Made by a program: the position numbers and the translations under genes
Notes under the pieces: model-generated
What the model saw: only the letters and a program-made list of their open reading frames with translations
The model's database searches: none
What the model was told of the DNA's origin: nothing
Part shown: one piece after another, positions 1 to 8,727 of the stretch
Position numbering within the stretch: the first letter of the stretch is position 1
Layout of the letters: the number at the start of each line of letters is the position of its first letter
DNA from: Natrinema sp. HArc-T2
GTDB lineage: Archaea > Halobacteriota > Halobacteria > Halobacteriales > Natrialbaceae
Direction of reading: 5' to 3'
NCBI RefSeq assembly: GCF_041821085.1
Contig: NZ_JBGUAZ010000012.1
Coordinates: 1 to 60,294, forward strand
DNA: 60,294 bases

Positions 1-24
1 TATTCCAGCGGTCAATAAGCAGAT

Positions 25-186
25 CTACTTATCGGCCAATTCATCATATATCTGGGTGTAATCAACACTGGTGAGTGTGTTATACAACACCTCTTCTTTC
101 TGATCAAGCAGGTAGACGAAACAGATTGACCAGGTACGGATCCGGTCAGGTTCGATGGTAACTCCGAGGCTATCGATTTTCAGTGA
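25..186 (-). pseudogene. 3' remnant of an unidentified gene
   Basis: A minus-strand reading frame is open from about position 216 to a TAG stop at 25-27 and ends in DELADK. It has no start codon and overlaps the end of xseB in another frame, so it is probably a decayed fragment. Its last ~25 bases resemble the sequence at 49243-49272 and, inverted, at 56532-56561, where other fragments also end in similar residues followed by TAG. This suggests leftover 3' ends of related mobile-element genes. The parent family is not recognised. Confidence 0.3.
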
Positions 187-370
187 TTGCCCCGTCGCCA
201 ATATCCAGATCTTCTCTTAACTCTTCTAGAAGATGAGTTCCTTCCGTGTGAAGCTCATTTGCCCGCTCGAGGGAGACTTCTCCATCCTCAAGCTGTGCGA
301 TAATCTCTTCGAGGCGCTCTGTTTTCTCTGAAATCGGTGCATCGTCTGGGATGTCTGGTGTGTCGCTCAT
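170..370 (-). CDS. xseB: Exonuclease VII small subunit
   Basis: This 66-residue acidic protein has the XseB pattern: a short helical hairpin with the core LEEIIAQLEDGEVSLERANE followed by a second helix. In the family it binds the long C-terminal coiled coil of XseA to form a nuclease that degrades single-stranded DNA to short oligonucleotides. The ATG (368-370) overlaps the original xseA stop as ATGA, so the two genes were a translationally coupled operon. The large subunit upstream is now broken in the region expected to bind this subunit, so XseB may have no working partner here. Confidence 0.85.
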   Translation of the reverse strand: MSDTPDIPDDAPISEKTERLEEIIAQLEDGEVSLERANELHTEGTHLLEELREDLDIGDGAITENR

Positions 371-821
371 AGGTTTAACAGAAGGATGCCGAGCAACAGC
401 AACACGAGGATCACGAGTACGGCGATCGTGATCTGCTGCCGGCGTTGTGACTCGCTGTACTCTTGCGCAACTGCTTCTTTCTCTTCCTCGTGGGCTTTCT
501 GCTGTTCGAAGGACTATAGTGCGTGATCGAGTTCTGTCTCAAGCGTCGTGAGTCGTTCAGACGTTCCGCTTCAAATGCGTGGTCGAGGTCTGCTGAGGAA
601 GTAGCGAGTTCGCTGGTCACATACTGTTTGTAGGCATTGTCGAGCTTCTCCTCTGTTCCCTCGAGGTGTGTCTGGACTGTCCGCTGGTACGCACTGTTCA
701 ACCACCCCGTGAGCTCCCGAACTTTCTGTTTCTCGTGGACTTTTTGCTGTTCAAAAGATTCCAGCGCATGCTCAAGTTCTGTCTCAAGCGCCGTGAGCCG
801 TTCAGACGTGGAGCGCTTCAA
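371..821 (-). pseudogene. xseA: Broken, internally duplicated C-terminal part of xseA
   Basis: This stretch holds a second copy of the XseA C-terminal coiled coil: about 485-720 repeats about 728-965 at a ~244-bp spacing. A middle frame (411-821) reads through the copy but leaves the xseA frame. A third frame near 371-514 encodes SFEQQKAHEEEKEA, then a hydrophobic helix (about 21 residues rich in I, L and V), and ends at a TGA overlapping the xseB ATG. An in-frame TAG lies near 514. Joined, the pieces would make a coiled-coil tail with a terminal membrane helix. The frame 411-821 is therefore not an independent gene. Confidence 0.7.
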
Positions 822-1845
822 ACGCGCGATCGAGGTCTGTTGAAAACGTCGCGAGGTTGCTATCGACCTGCTGTTCGTAGGCAGTATTCAGGTTATCAAC
901 AGTCGCCTCGAGTTGGGTCTGGACGGTTCGTTCGTATGCACGGTCCAGCCGGTCAGTGACGTCCTGGAGTTTGGTTTCGAGATCCTCTTTCTTGGGTACG
1001 ATCTCGCCTGCGTGTGTCGGTGTCATGACTCGCTTGTCTGCGACCTCGTCAGCCAGTGTCCGATCGTTTTCGTGGCCGACACCGACAACGAATGGCGTTG
1101 TGGTGTTGTGAATCACTCGACAAAGTGGCGTCTCGTTGAATACGCGGAGGTCCTTTTCTGATCCTCCACCACGGGTTAACACGATCACATCAATGTGTGC
1201 GTTATCATCGAGTTCACTGATCGCTTGCATCATCGACAACATCGCATCGTCACCCTGGACGGTCGTATGGTGGATGACGATATCCACGTCAGGGTGGCGG
1301 CCGTGAATGCTCGTGACGGCATCTTCACGCGCATCACTGTCTGCGCTCGTGACGAGTCCGATCCGGCGAGGGAACTCTGGAAGTGACTGCTTTGTTTTCT
1401 CGCTTAAGAGGCCGTCCTCCTCGAGGATTCGCTTGTTCTCTTGGTACGTTTGCTGGTAGTTTCTCTCTCCGACTTCGACAAAGTCCTCCACAATGAGTGA
1501 AACACTACCGTTTGCTGCGTAGTACGACAGCTCTCCTTTGACTGCGATGTGTGTCCCGTCATCGATCGTGATGTCGAACGAACGGAGCCGATGGCTGAAG
1601 ATCACACAGTGGATCGTGGAGTCTTCGTGAACGAGATCGAAGTGTGCATGTCCGTTTCCGGAGACGCCATAGTCGGAGACGTCGCCAAGAACGTAGTCGT
1701 ACTGGAGATCGGACGTATTCTCGAGAACTGTGCTAATTTCGTCGTTGAGGGCGTCGACGAACGTGATGTTGTCTGTGTTGAGTGTCTCCTGATGTGTCTC
1801 AAGGGTGGTTGTGGTCTCCTCGTCACCACTCGAGTTGACACCCAT
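802..1845 (-). CDS. xseA: Exonuclease VII large subunit, truncated by frameshift
   Basis: The N-terminal OB-fold-like region is followed by the catalytic core, with landmarks RIGLVTSADSDAREDAV, VLTRGGGSEKDL, VVGVGHENDRTLADEVADKR and TPTHAGE, all typical of XseA. Only one coiled-coil segment remains before the frame ends in RAFEALHV, where a shift of one base would rejoin it to the tail at 371-821. I chose the Met at 1845 over 1905 because a TATA-like TATTTTAGTA lies about 25 bp upstream, fitting a leaderless transcript. ExoVII acts with XseB in mismatch repair and DNA turnover. Whether the truncated protein is active is unclear. Confidence 0.75.
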   Translation of the reverse strand: MGVNSSGDEETTTTLETHQETLNTDNITFVDALNDEISTVLENTSDLQYDYVLGDVSDYGVSGNGHAHFDLVHEDSTIHCVIFSHRLRSFDITIDDGTHIAVKGELSYYAANGSVSLIVEDFVEVGERNYQQTYQENKRILEEDGLLSEKTKQSLPEFPRRIGLVTSADSDAREDAVTSIHGRHPDVDIVIHHTTVQGDDAMLSMMQAISELDDNAHIDVIVLTRGGGSEKDLRVFNETPLCRVIHNTTTPFVVGVGHENDRTLADEVADKRVMTPTHAGEIVPKKEDLETKLQDVTDRLDRAYERTVQTQLEATVDNLNTAYEQQVDSNLATFSTDLDRAFEALHV

Positions 1846-1952
1846 TACGCCGCACCTGTTCGTGTCGGTACTAAAATACTTGCTTTGGCTCTGGTGAATC
1901 GCCATATAGCATCGAGCTCTCGTGTTTTGATGGCGTCGTGAGAGCGTCTACC

Positions 1953-1997
1953 CGCTTCGCCACTGCTCGCTTCGCCACTGCTCGCTTCGTTACTGCT
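1953..1997. repeat. Three tandem 15-bp units
   Basis: CGCTTCGCCACTGCT occurs three times in a row; the third copy has two changes. It lies upstream of xseA in the 310-bp stretch before brxHII ends, which otherwise holds no recognisable gene. It may be replication slippage. Confidence 0.7.
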
Positions 1998-2155
1998 AGA
2001 ATTCTCAGTGTCACAGTCAAATCCGGCGTTACGGCTCGAGCGATGTGATTTCTCACCGAAGATCGCCGCCGTCTAGCGATTCATCAAACCAAAATTTCAT
2101 ACGTGAAGACGGATGTGCCGAGAACAGCTACAGTCAGCTATGAGATACTACGGAC

Positions 2156-5074
2156 TCAAAGGGGTAGCGTGAGACAGTAGTTCTCTACCTCGGGTGCAAG
2201 GGAGATAATCTGCTCCCGACGCCGGAGTTCTTCGCGACGCGTTTCGATTCTGTCCTCGAGCTGTTCAAGACGCTCCTGTTGGCCACGGATCGCGATGTCC
2301 ATATCTGAGCCGGCATCGGCTTTGCGCTCGTACTCCTCGATGAAGGACTCGATCCGTTCTCGTTCAGCCTGTGCGTATTCCTCGAGATTCTCCAGCTCCC
2401 GAGCGGTCTCCTCGTGACGCTTCTCCTGAAGATGGTTCTTGATCTCGTTGACCCGCACGCTCACATAGCGATCGGCAGCCGTCCGTAAGTCGGCTTGCAC
2501 GTCGAGTACCGTCTGAAGGTCGTCGACATCGGGCTTTGCTGTTATGGAGTCGCCCTCGACAACACGTTCACCAAGCGCCTGCTGGGCGTCCTCTTGCGCA
2601 GCATCCACGAAGACCGGGATGGTTTCCTCGCGAATCACATCGCCGGTGCCGTCCTCGAACGCGACGCGATAGTTGTAGGTGATCCCCGGCGTGTCGACGA
2701 ACGGAAGCAGTTTGAGTCCGACTTCGCCGCGCTCGTCCTCCAACACGCGTGCCATGAGCCGTTGCAGGACATCTGTGCCGGGAGCGAGGTAGGTGATGTC
2801 CTCGTGATCCATCGCGAAGTCGCGGTCGAACGTGAACGGGCCGAACGTCGCATCTTGGCCGGGCGAATTGATTCCGTCTGGCAATTCGGCTTGATAGAGG
2901 TTGGTGCTGCGCTTCTCGAATTCGCCTCCGAAGGCGCCGACTGCTTGCTCGAAGAACTCGCGGATATCTCTCTCACTTCCGTAGACGTCCTCCGACTCAT
3001 CGACGACTTCCTGAATCTGCCGGCGGCTCTCCGCGTCGAACGTGCTCGTATCGACCAGGCTCCGCTCGTACCACTCCTCGAGCGTCCGCTGACGCTCCTC
3101 GATCATCTCCTCGAGTTCCTCTTTGGTCGCACTCGGTGGTTCGTCGTTCTCGATGGACTCCATGATGAGCGAGTCTACGTCGATGTCATCGAGGATGCCG
3201 AGTACGTCCGCCGTGTTCCCGAGCTGGGAGCGAATCTCTTCGACCTTGGTTTGGAGCATCTCGAAGATCTCGCTCTCGCGGGTATCGTCGAAGAGGAAGT
3301 TCCAGACCTTGACTTCCTCCTCCTGTCCGTAGCGGTGAATGCGTCCGATCCGCTGCTCGAGCCGGTTCGGGTTCCACGGAAGCTCGTAGTTGGCCATAAT
3401 GTGGCAGCTGTGCTGGAGGTCAATCCCCTCGCTCGCTGCGTCGGTCGCGAACAGGAGTCGCGACTGGCCGTGATTGAACTCATCTTCGATCCGCGCCCGT
3501 TCATCCTTGTCCACGTCGCCGTGAATCACGAGAATCTCGTCGGCCCACGGCTCGTCCTGCACGAACTCGAGGAGGTAGTCGAGCGTATCTCGGTACTCAG
3601 TGAATAACAGAAGTTTCTCGTCCGGTTGTTCCTCGAGGAGTTGGGAGATGAACCGTCTGACCTTCTGGGCCTTGGAGTCGACCGGCAAATCCTCCGCCAG
3701 CGAGACGAGGTCGCGGAGTGTGTCGATCTCCTCTTGGAGCTGTTCGTCGGTGCTGGTGACGGTCAGGCCAGCGATCTCGTCTTCCGCGTGTTGCTTGTCG
3801 TCCTCGTCTAAATCCTCACCATCGAGGTAGGCTCGTGCTTCCTCGGAAAGACCATCCGTTTCCGCCTCTTCGTCGAGGAGGTCGTCCAGCCGTCGACGGA
3901 GCGTCGCATGAATCGCACCGACGCTACTCACCAGCCGTTTCTGCATGAGGGCCATCGCGAATCCGACCGCAGGCTCGTTCAACTTCTCCGAACGGTTGTA
4001 GACGTTTTTGACGTAATCGGTGACCGCCCGGTAGAACTGCCGCTCATCGTGCGTCATCGAGACCGATACCGAGTTGACCTCTCGGTCTGGGAAGACGCGT
4101 TCACCATCCTCGTTGTAGATGTCCGTCTTCCCCCGACGGATCATCACGCGGTTGACTGTTTCCTGTGAGAGATCACGGTTCTCGGCGACGAGGAAGGGGT
4201 CGATGTACTCGACGAGTGAGCGGAACGCCTCACCCTTCCCGTCATGTGGCGTCGCGCTGAGAAGCAGCAACGAGTCGGAGTTCCCCGTGACGGTATCGAC
4301 CGTCTTTGCCGTCTTGCTCGGCGAGTCACCTCGCTTGGCGGCCTTGTGTGCCTCGTCGACCACGACGACGTCCCAGAACGCGTCCCGAAGCGCAGGCCGG
4401 AACTCGTCCTGTCGCAGAAACGCCATACTGGTGACGAGCTGTTGTTGGTCTTGGTTCCAGATGTTGGCCTCCTCGCCAAGTCGCCGACGCTCACCTTCGA
4501 CCCACGCCCGGTCTGCGACGGTGAGATCAACGTCGAAGAAACGATCCATATCCCGGATCCACTTCTTCTGCAGGTGTGCAGGAACGACGAACAGGACGCG
4601 GTCGGCGCGATTCCGGGCGGCGAGTTCTTTGAGGATGAGTCCCGCCTCTATCGTTTTCCCGAGCCCGACATCGTCTCCGATGAGCGCCCGCTGACGGAGT
4701 TTCTGCATTACCCAGTTCACGGCGTCGAGTTGGTAGGGCTCCAGTCGAACAAGCGAGTTCGAGATGCTCAAGAGTTGTCCCTGTTCGTGGGCGAGTTTGA
4801 GTTTCGTCGCTTGCGTGTGGAGATCGAACCACTGCGCGGAGACCGAATTGTGATCAGGATGGAGGGAGTCAATTTGCTGATCGGGAATTCTCTCAAGGCC
4901 ACTCTGAGCAGGTTTGACGTCGATGTCGTCGAGACAGACCGTCTTGACACCCTCTCCTTCGAGATACGCTCGAAGGTATTCGATGTCACCCACAGTCCGA
5001 GTCCGAATAACCTCCGCAGGAGTACCGTTGAGAATCACCCGCTGGCCGGGAGAAAATTGTGGAGATCCCGTCAT
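2156..5074 (-). CDS. brxHII: BREX type 5 SNF2-family helicase BrxHII
   Basis: This 972-residue superfamily 2 ATPase has Walker A GDDVGLGKT at residues 133-141, DEAH at 240-243, the SNF2-type LLSATPHDGKGEAFRSLVEY, and motif VI RIGRIHRYGQ near 571-581. Charged coiled coils lie between the lobes and at the C-terminus. The family is HepA/COG0553, the helicase that marks type 5 BREX in haloarchaea, where no Lon-like protease is present. It is the last minus-strand gene of the system and is separated from pglZ by an oppositely oriented nuclease gene. DrmD of DISARM is similar, but the neighbours here are BREX genes. It probably translocates on DNA during phage restriction. Confidence 0.85.
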   Translation of the reverse strand: MTGSPQFSPGQRVILNGTPAEVIRTRTVGDIEYLRAYLEGEGVKTVCLDDIDVKPAQSGLERIPDQQIDSLHPDHNSVSAQWFDLHTQATKLKLAHEQGQLLSISNSLVRLEPYQLDAVNWVMQKLRQRALIGDDVGLGKTIEAGLILKELAARNRADRVLFVVPAHLQKKWIRDMDRFFDVDLTVADRAWVEGERRRLGEEANIWNQDQQQLVTSMAFLRQDEFRPALRDAFWDVVVVDEAHKAAKRGDSPSKTAKTVDTVTGNSDSLLLLSATPHDGKGEAFRSLVEYIDPFLVAENRDLSQETVNRVMIRRGKTDIYNEDGERVFPDREVNSVSVSMTHDERQFYRAVTDYVKNVYNRSEKLNEPAVGFAMALMQKRLVSSVGAIHATLRRRLDDLLDEEAETDGLSEEARAYLDGEDLDEDDKQHAEDEIAGLTVTSTDEQLQEEIDTLRDLVSLAEDLPVDSKAQKVRRFISQLLEEQPDEKLLLFTEYRDTLDYLLEFVQDEPWADEILVIHGDVDKDERARIEDEFNHGQSRLLFATDAASEGIDLQHSCHIMANYELPWNPNRLEQRIGRIHRYGQEEEVKVWNFLFDDTRESEIFEMLQTKVEEIRSQLGNTADVLGILDDIDVDSLIMESIENDEPPSATKEELEEMIEERQRTLEEWYERSLVDTSTFDAESRRQIQEVVDESEDVYGSERDIREFFEQAVGAFGGEFEKRSTNLYQAELPDGINSPGQDATFGPFTFDRDFAMDHEDITYLAPGTDVLQRLMARVLEDERGEVGLKLLPFVDTPGITYNYRVAFEDGTGDVIREETIPVFVDAAQEDAQQALGERVVEGDSITAKPDVDDLQTVLDVQADLRTAADRYVSVRVNEIKNHLQEKRHEETARELENLEEYAQAERERIESFIEEYERKADAGSDMDIAIRGQQERLEQLEDRIETRREELRRREQIISLAPEVENYCLTLPL

Positions 5075-5221
5075 TAACTGATACTGATGGCAACGGTTGA
5101 CGCCGTCTTGAATGTTGATGAGTCGCGGTCTCCAGCTTCCATCGATACCGACCTGTAATGGGTTCCTGCTGGAGCCTATTCCTGTCGTAGATTTATGTCA
5201 GTTCGTTCTAACCGTTGTGTA

Positions 5222-6502
5222 ATGGCGACAGTCGGCGAACTGGAAGAGCGGTTTCGTGAACTCCGAACCTCACTCGAGGCCCTACCAGACGTGTCCGAGC
5301 CGCCAAAGTCGACGCTTCGAATTCTCGGATCAGTGAGATCGGAGCAGACGTGGAATACGCTCTTGGCGTATTTCCTTGACCCCGATCAGCCACACGGCTT
5401 CGGCATCGACCTTCTGACGAGTTTCTTGGACAGGGTACAACAGGAGGCTGATCCCTCATTCGAGTACTACCATCGTCATCTCGAGAATATCGAGGTCGAG
5501 ACCGAAGTCACGTCGCCCAACAATAATCGCCCCGACGTTGTACTCCGCGTTCCGGGGGACTGGTTCCTCTGCCTAGAATCAAAGATCGACTCGACGGAGG
5601 GCAACCAACAAACCACCCGATACGTCGAAGACACACATCTCGGAAGCGAGGAGAAAGCGACGTACTCCGACGACGGACACCACTACGTATTCCTCTCGAA
5701 AAAGTACGCACCAGACTCCAACGCGGGCGAGTTCCGTGACCTGTATTGGCGGCACGTCGTCGAGAGTTTCAAGACGGTACTCGAGCGCTCACACGGCCGC
5801 TATCCGGAACGGAGCGTCAGCCAACTGCGGGAGTTCTTGTCCACGATAACTCAAGTGACCAATATGGAAGACGACGACTTCGCGGAGATACAGAAGGAGA
5901 AAGTCCAGTTGCTCGGGGAGTATCGAGACGACATCGACACGCTGCTCGCTGCCGCGGAATCTCTTCGAGAGCGGGCAATCGAGGACTGGCCGGAACTGTT
6001 CAAAAGCCACGTGGCCGAGGAGCTATGGACGGACGAGTGGCACACCCGTCCGGATCACGGGAAGTGGGGCTGTTTGTTCAAAGACGGCTGGTACCTCGAT
6101 GACGACAATCTCGAACCCACGATAGATCACACAGACACTCACGGCCAGACCGGGTTCCGATTGCACTTTGTCCACCTCATTCGAAACGAGGAGTCGTTCA
6201 GCCGCGGAAAACTCACGTTCATACTCCGTACTCCGACGAGAGTTGACTTACGGGACGAGTTCAACCGCCTCTACAACACTGATCGGTGGCAAGATCGCCT
6301 TGTTCCGATCCTCGATGATACCGGAATCACGAACAAGGGACAAAAGAAGGACTATACGCAGAAAACGTATGATGTCGACCAGTCCAACCTCCCAGAGAGT
6401 TACTTTGAGACACTCGCAACAGCATTCGCGGAACATCAACCTCTCGCGGATGTCGTCGACGAGATCGTTATCGAGGCCACAGAGAACGTCCGCGAGGACT
6501 GA
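5222..6502 (+). CDS. PD-(D/E)XK nuclease family protein (PDDEXK_4-like)
   Basis: The N-terminal helix RSEQTWNTLLAYFLDPDQPH precedes a core with RPDVVLR and FLCLESKIDS. This gives D105 and E119-x-K121, the D...ExK signature of restriction-like nucleases. The fold and the long helical C-terminus resemble the PDDEXK_4 family. The ATG at 5222 is preferred because a TTTATG element lies about 26 bp upstream; an in-frame ATG at 5195 is possible. The gene runs opposite to all BREX genes and is convergent with pglZ, so it looks like an accessory effector with its own promoter in the 120-bp gap before brxHII. Its target is unknown. Confidence 0.75.
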   Translation: MATVGELEERFRELRTSLEALPDVSEPPKSTLRILGSVRSEQTWNTLLAYFLDPDQPHGFGIDLLTSFLDRVQQEADPSFEYYHRHLENIEVETEVTSPNNNRPDVVLRVPGDWFLCLESKIDSTEGNQQTTRYVEDTHLGSEEKATYSDDGHHYVFLSKKYAPDSNAGEFRDLYWRHVVESFKTVLERSHGRYPERSVSQLREFLSTITQVTNMEDDDFAEIQKEKVQLLGEYRDDIDTLLAAAESLRERAIEDWPELFKSHVAEELWTDEWHTRPDHGKWGCLFKDGWYLDDDNLEPTIDHTDTHGQTGFRLHFVHLIRNEESFSRGKLTFILRTPTRVDLRDEFNRLYNTDRWQDRLVPILDDTGITNKGQKKDYTQKTYDVDQSNLPESYFETLATAFAEHQPLADVVDEIVIEATENVRED

Positions 6503-6531
6503 GCGCGTACTGGTTACCGACGCTAGCGGTG

Positions 6532-8724
6532 TTAGCCTTGTGTGATGCTGATGAAGTCGAGGACGAACTCTTGTGGCAAGAGTCCACCGTGATAGAACCG
6601 TGCGTCACCGAGCCCCTGCTTTTTGAACCGCTTGAGTGGGTTCGCAAGGACGCTGACGTTGGCGTCGAGATACCCCAGCCGGGTACTGGAGTCGAGTAGC
6701 ACGCCGGGAGAGTCCTCGTCCACATCCTCACCGGCAATCCATCGCCGGCCGGAGTCGGACGTTTCCATCGGCCGCGAAATCTTCTCCGGCGACGCATTGT
6801 CCGGGAGCAGGACGAACCCGTGATCAGTCAGCACGTAGGCCTGATCCCACTCTCCCTGTTCGAGTTTCGTGCCGATGAACTCTGCGAGCGAGTCGACGCG
6901 TCGGGCGAGCATCGCCTCGAGGTCGCTGAGTTCCTTCTCACCGATGTCGTCGATGTCGTTCTTGAAGTAGGCGACACGCGTCGACTGCCAGCCGTCGTCC
7001 TCTTCGCGAGTGACTGTCCAGCCGTCGCCGTTCAACAGCGACTCGCGGCGGTTGGTCGTCACGCGACGGTTGTTTCGGAGGGGCTGTAACTCGCCATCGA
7101 CCAGCGAGACATCGAACATCTGGATCTCTCCCGGTGTGAGCGCAGCCTTCCCGAACTCAGTCTCCGAGGGAAGCGTTCCGAGCCAGACGTCTTCATCGAC
7201 GGCGAACTCGGGTGCGTCGGTCGGGAGCGTCGCCACGTAGTCGCGCAACTCGTCCGCGAGTCGGCGGGCAAGATCGAGTCGGAGCGCGTCGATGACGAAC
7301 AGTGCGACCGTCTGACCGCTCTCGAGACCTGCCGACTCCTTGGTGAAGAACTGGTAAGAGTGATCCTCGTCGACGAACGGAGCGCCAGCCTCGACGGTTT
7401 CGGTGACGAGATCGCCGAGGTCTTCGAGATACTCGATGTATTCCGACTGGAGCCGTGTGCGGAGATCGTCGAGCGCAGCGGTCGCGGGGTGATCGTCGGG
7501 AAGGTTGGACTCGGGTTCGCCGGCGACGACGAGGTTGAGTACCGCGTTGTCGATCTGCCACGTGCCGTCGTCCGGATCGGCGTACAACGAAACGACATCG
7601 TCGGTGGCGCTCTCGTCCCACGTTTCGAGCTGGTGCGCGAGTCGAGCGATGTCCGCGGCCTGTTCCCACGTTCGCGTCCACGGGCTGTCCGGGCCGTAGG
7701 CTCCTCGGTAGGTGCCGCGAAAGTCCTCGCTCCCGAGGAGGGCGTCATACCGCTCCTCGGCGCGCGTGAGGCACTCTTCGTAGTTGCCAGCATCGAAGGA
7801 TGCGTTCCACTCCTCCCAGAGACGACGTTCGAGCGCACCGTCGACGATACAGTCTGCGAGTTCCCATGGGTCGTCGACATCCGCGATCACGTCGGGCCAT
7901 ATCGCCTCGCCGAGGTAGCGGTCGGCGAGAAGGTCAGACGAGGTGGTGTTGTTCAACAGTGACTTGAGTTCGGGGAGGTCGTGAGCGCCGGCCGTTTCGG
8001 CTCGGAACTCGATTGGGAAGCGTTCGGCGTCGGCGCCAGCGTGGATCAGCCACTCGGCGACGGCCCACCGATGCGTCGCCGCGACGATCCCCACTGGTTC
8101 GTCTTCGTTGGCGACGGCGTTGACGCCCTCGCTGGTGAGCAAGTCCTGCATCTGCTCGATAGTGTTGGGTCTGTCGTTGATGTCACCCCAGCCGTTCTCC
8201 AGCACGAACGCGACCGGGTCAGTGTAGCCGCCAGTGACGATCTGCGTGCGGAGCTGTTCAAGCGTCGGGAGCTGTCCGCCAGTGAGTTGGTCGTGGAGAA
8301 TCCGTACGATCTCACGGCGCTTTTCGGGATCATCCGCCTGTGTTGCGGTTTTCAGCTCCCACGCATCGAGTTGCCCACGCCCAAACGCGTGGACGGTGAG
8401 GTCTTCGATGCTCATCTCCACCTCGCCGCCTGTGTGTTCGATGTCGCGGAACCAGTCGTAGTCTCCCTCGGCGTCTTCGGGTTCCTTGACGTGCGGGACG
8501 TACCAGACCTGTTCGCCGCCGACTGGATCGGCACGGAGTTCCAGCGGCGTTTCCTCAGCGACCTTCAAGTGAACGCCGAGTTCGTCGCAGGCCTGCTCGA
8601 TGATGTCCTCGAGGTAGTTCCCGTCGTCCCACCAGAGAACGATCGGGTCGGACGACTCGGCGCGGTCGAACTCGCTTCGGATTGTGTCTTTCGCGGCGTC
8701 GGGGAGGGTCTGCTTCGCTTGCAT
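6532..8724 (-). CDS. pglZ: BREX phosphatase-like protein PglZ
   Basis: The protein has 730 residues. The C-terminal half carries the alkaline-phosphatase-superfamily PglZ core: VIDALRLDLARRLADELR near residues 474-490 and YVLTDHGFVLLP near 630-642, likely metal-binding parts. The N-terminal half is the helical PglZ extension starting with DPIVLWWDDGNYLEDII. PglZ is required in every BREX type, though its substrate is still unclear. It starts three bases after the pglX stop, so the two genes are probably cotranscribed. The length is normal and no break is seen. Confidence 0.92.
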   Translation of the reverse strand: MQAKQTLPDAAKDTIRSEFDRAESSDPIVLWWDDGNYLEDIIEQACDELGVHLKVAEETPLELRADPVGGEQVWYVPHVKEPEDAEGDYDWFRDIEHTGGEVEMSIEDLTVHAFGRGQLDAWELKTATQADDPEKRREIVRILHDQLTGGQLPTLEQLRTQIVTGGYTDPVAFVLENGWGDINDRPNTIEQMQDLLTSEGVNAVANEDEPVGIVAATHRWAVAEWLIHAGADAERFPIEFRAETAGAHDLPELKSLLNNTTSSDLLADRYLGEAIWPDVIADVDDPWELADCIVDGALERRLWEEWNASFDAGNYEECLTRAEERYDALLGSEDFRGTYRGAYGPDSPWTRTWEQAADIARLAHQLETWDESATDDVVSLYADPDDGTWQIDNAVLNLVVAGEPESNLPDDHPATAALDDLRTRLQSEYIEYLEDLGDLVTETVEAGAPFVDEDHSYQFFTKESAGLESGQTVALFVIDALRLDLARRLADELRDYVATLPTDAPEFAVDEDVWLGTLPSETEFGKAALTPGEIQMFDVSLVDGELQPLRNNRRVTTNRRESLLNGDGWTVTREEDDGWQSTRVAYFKNDIDDIGEKELSDLEAMLARRVDSLAEFIGTKLEQGEWDQAYVLTDHGFVLLPDNASPEKISRPMETSDSGRRWIAGEDVDEDSPGVLLDSSTRLGYLDANVSVLANPLKRFKKQGLGDARFYHGGLLPQEFVLDFISITQG

Positions 8725-8727
8725 AGA

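Noticed and set aside
411-821. Independent 136-residue gene
   Set aside because: The frame is a shifted copy of the XseA coiled coil followed by meaningless basic sequence.
2495-3607. 370-codon plus-strand frame
   Set aside because: Antisense shadow of brxHII; haloarchaeal GC bias keeps such frames open.
4244-5077. Long plus-strand frame of 277 codons antisense to brxHII
   Set aside because: It is the mirror of a high-GC gene with clear helicase motifs; composition is Arg/Val-rich with no family pattern.
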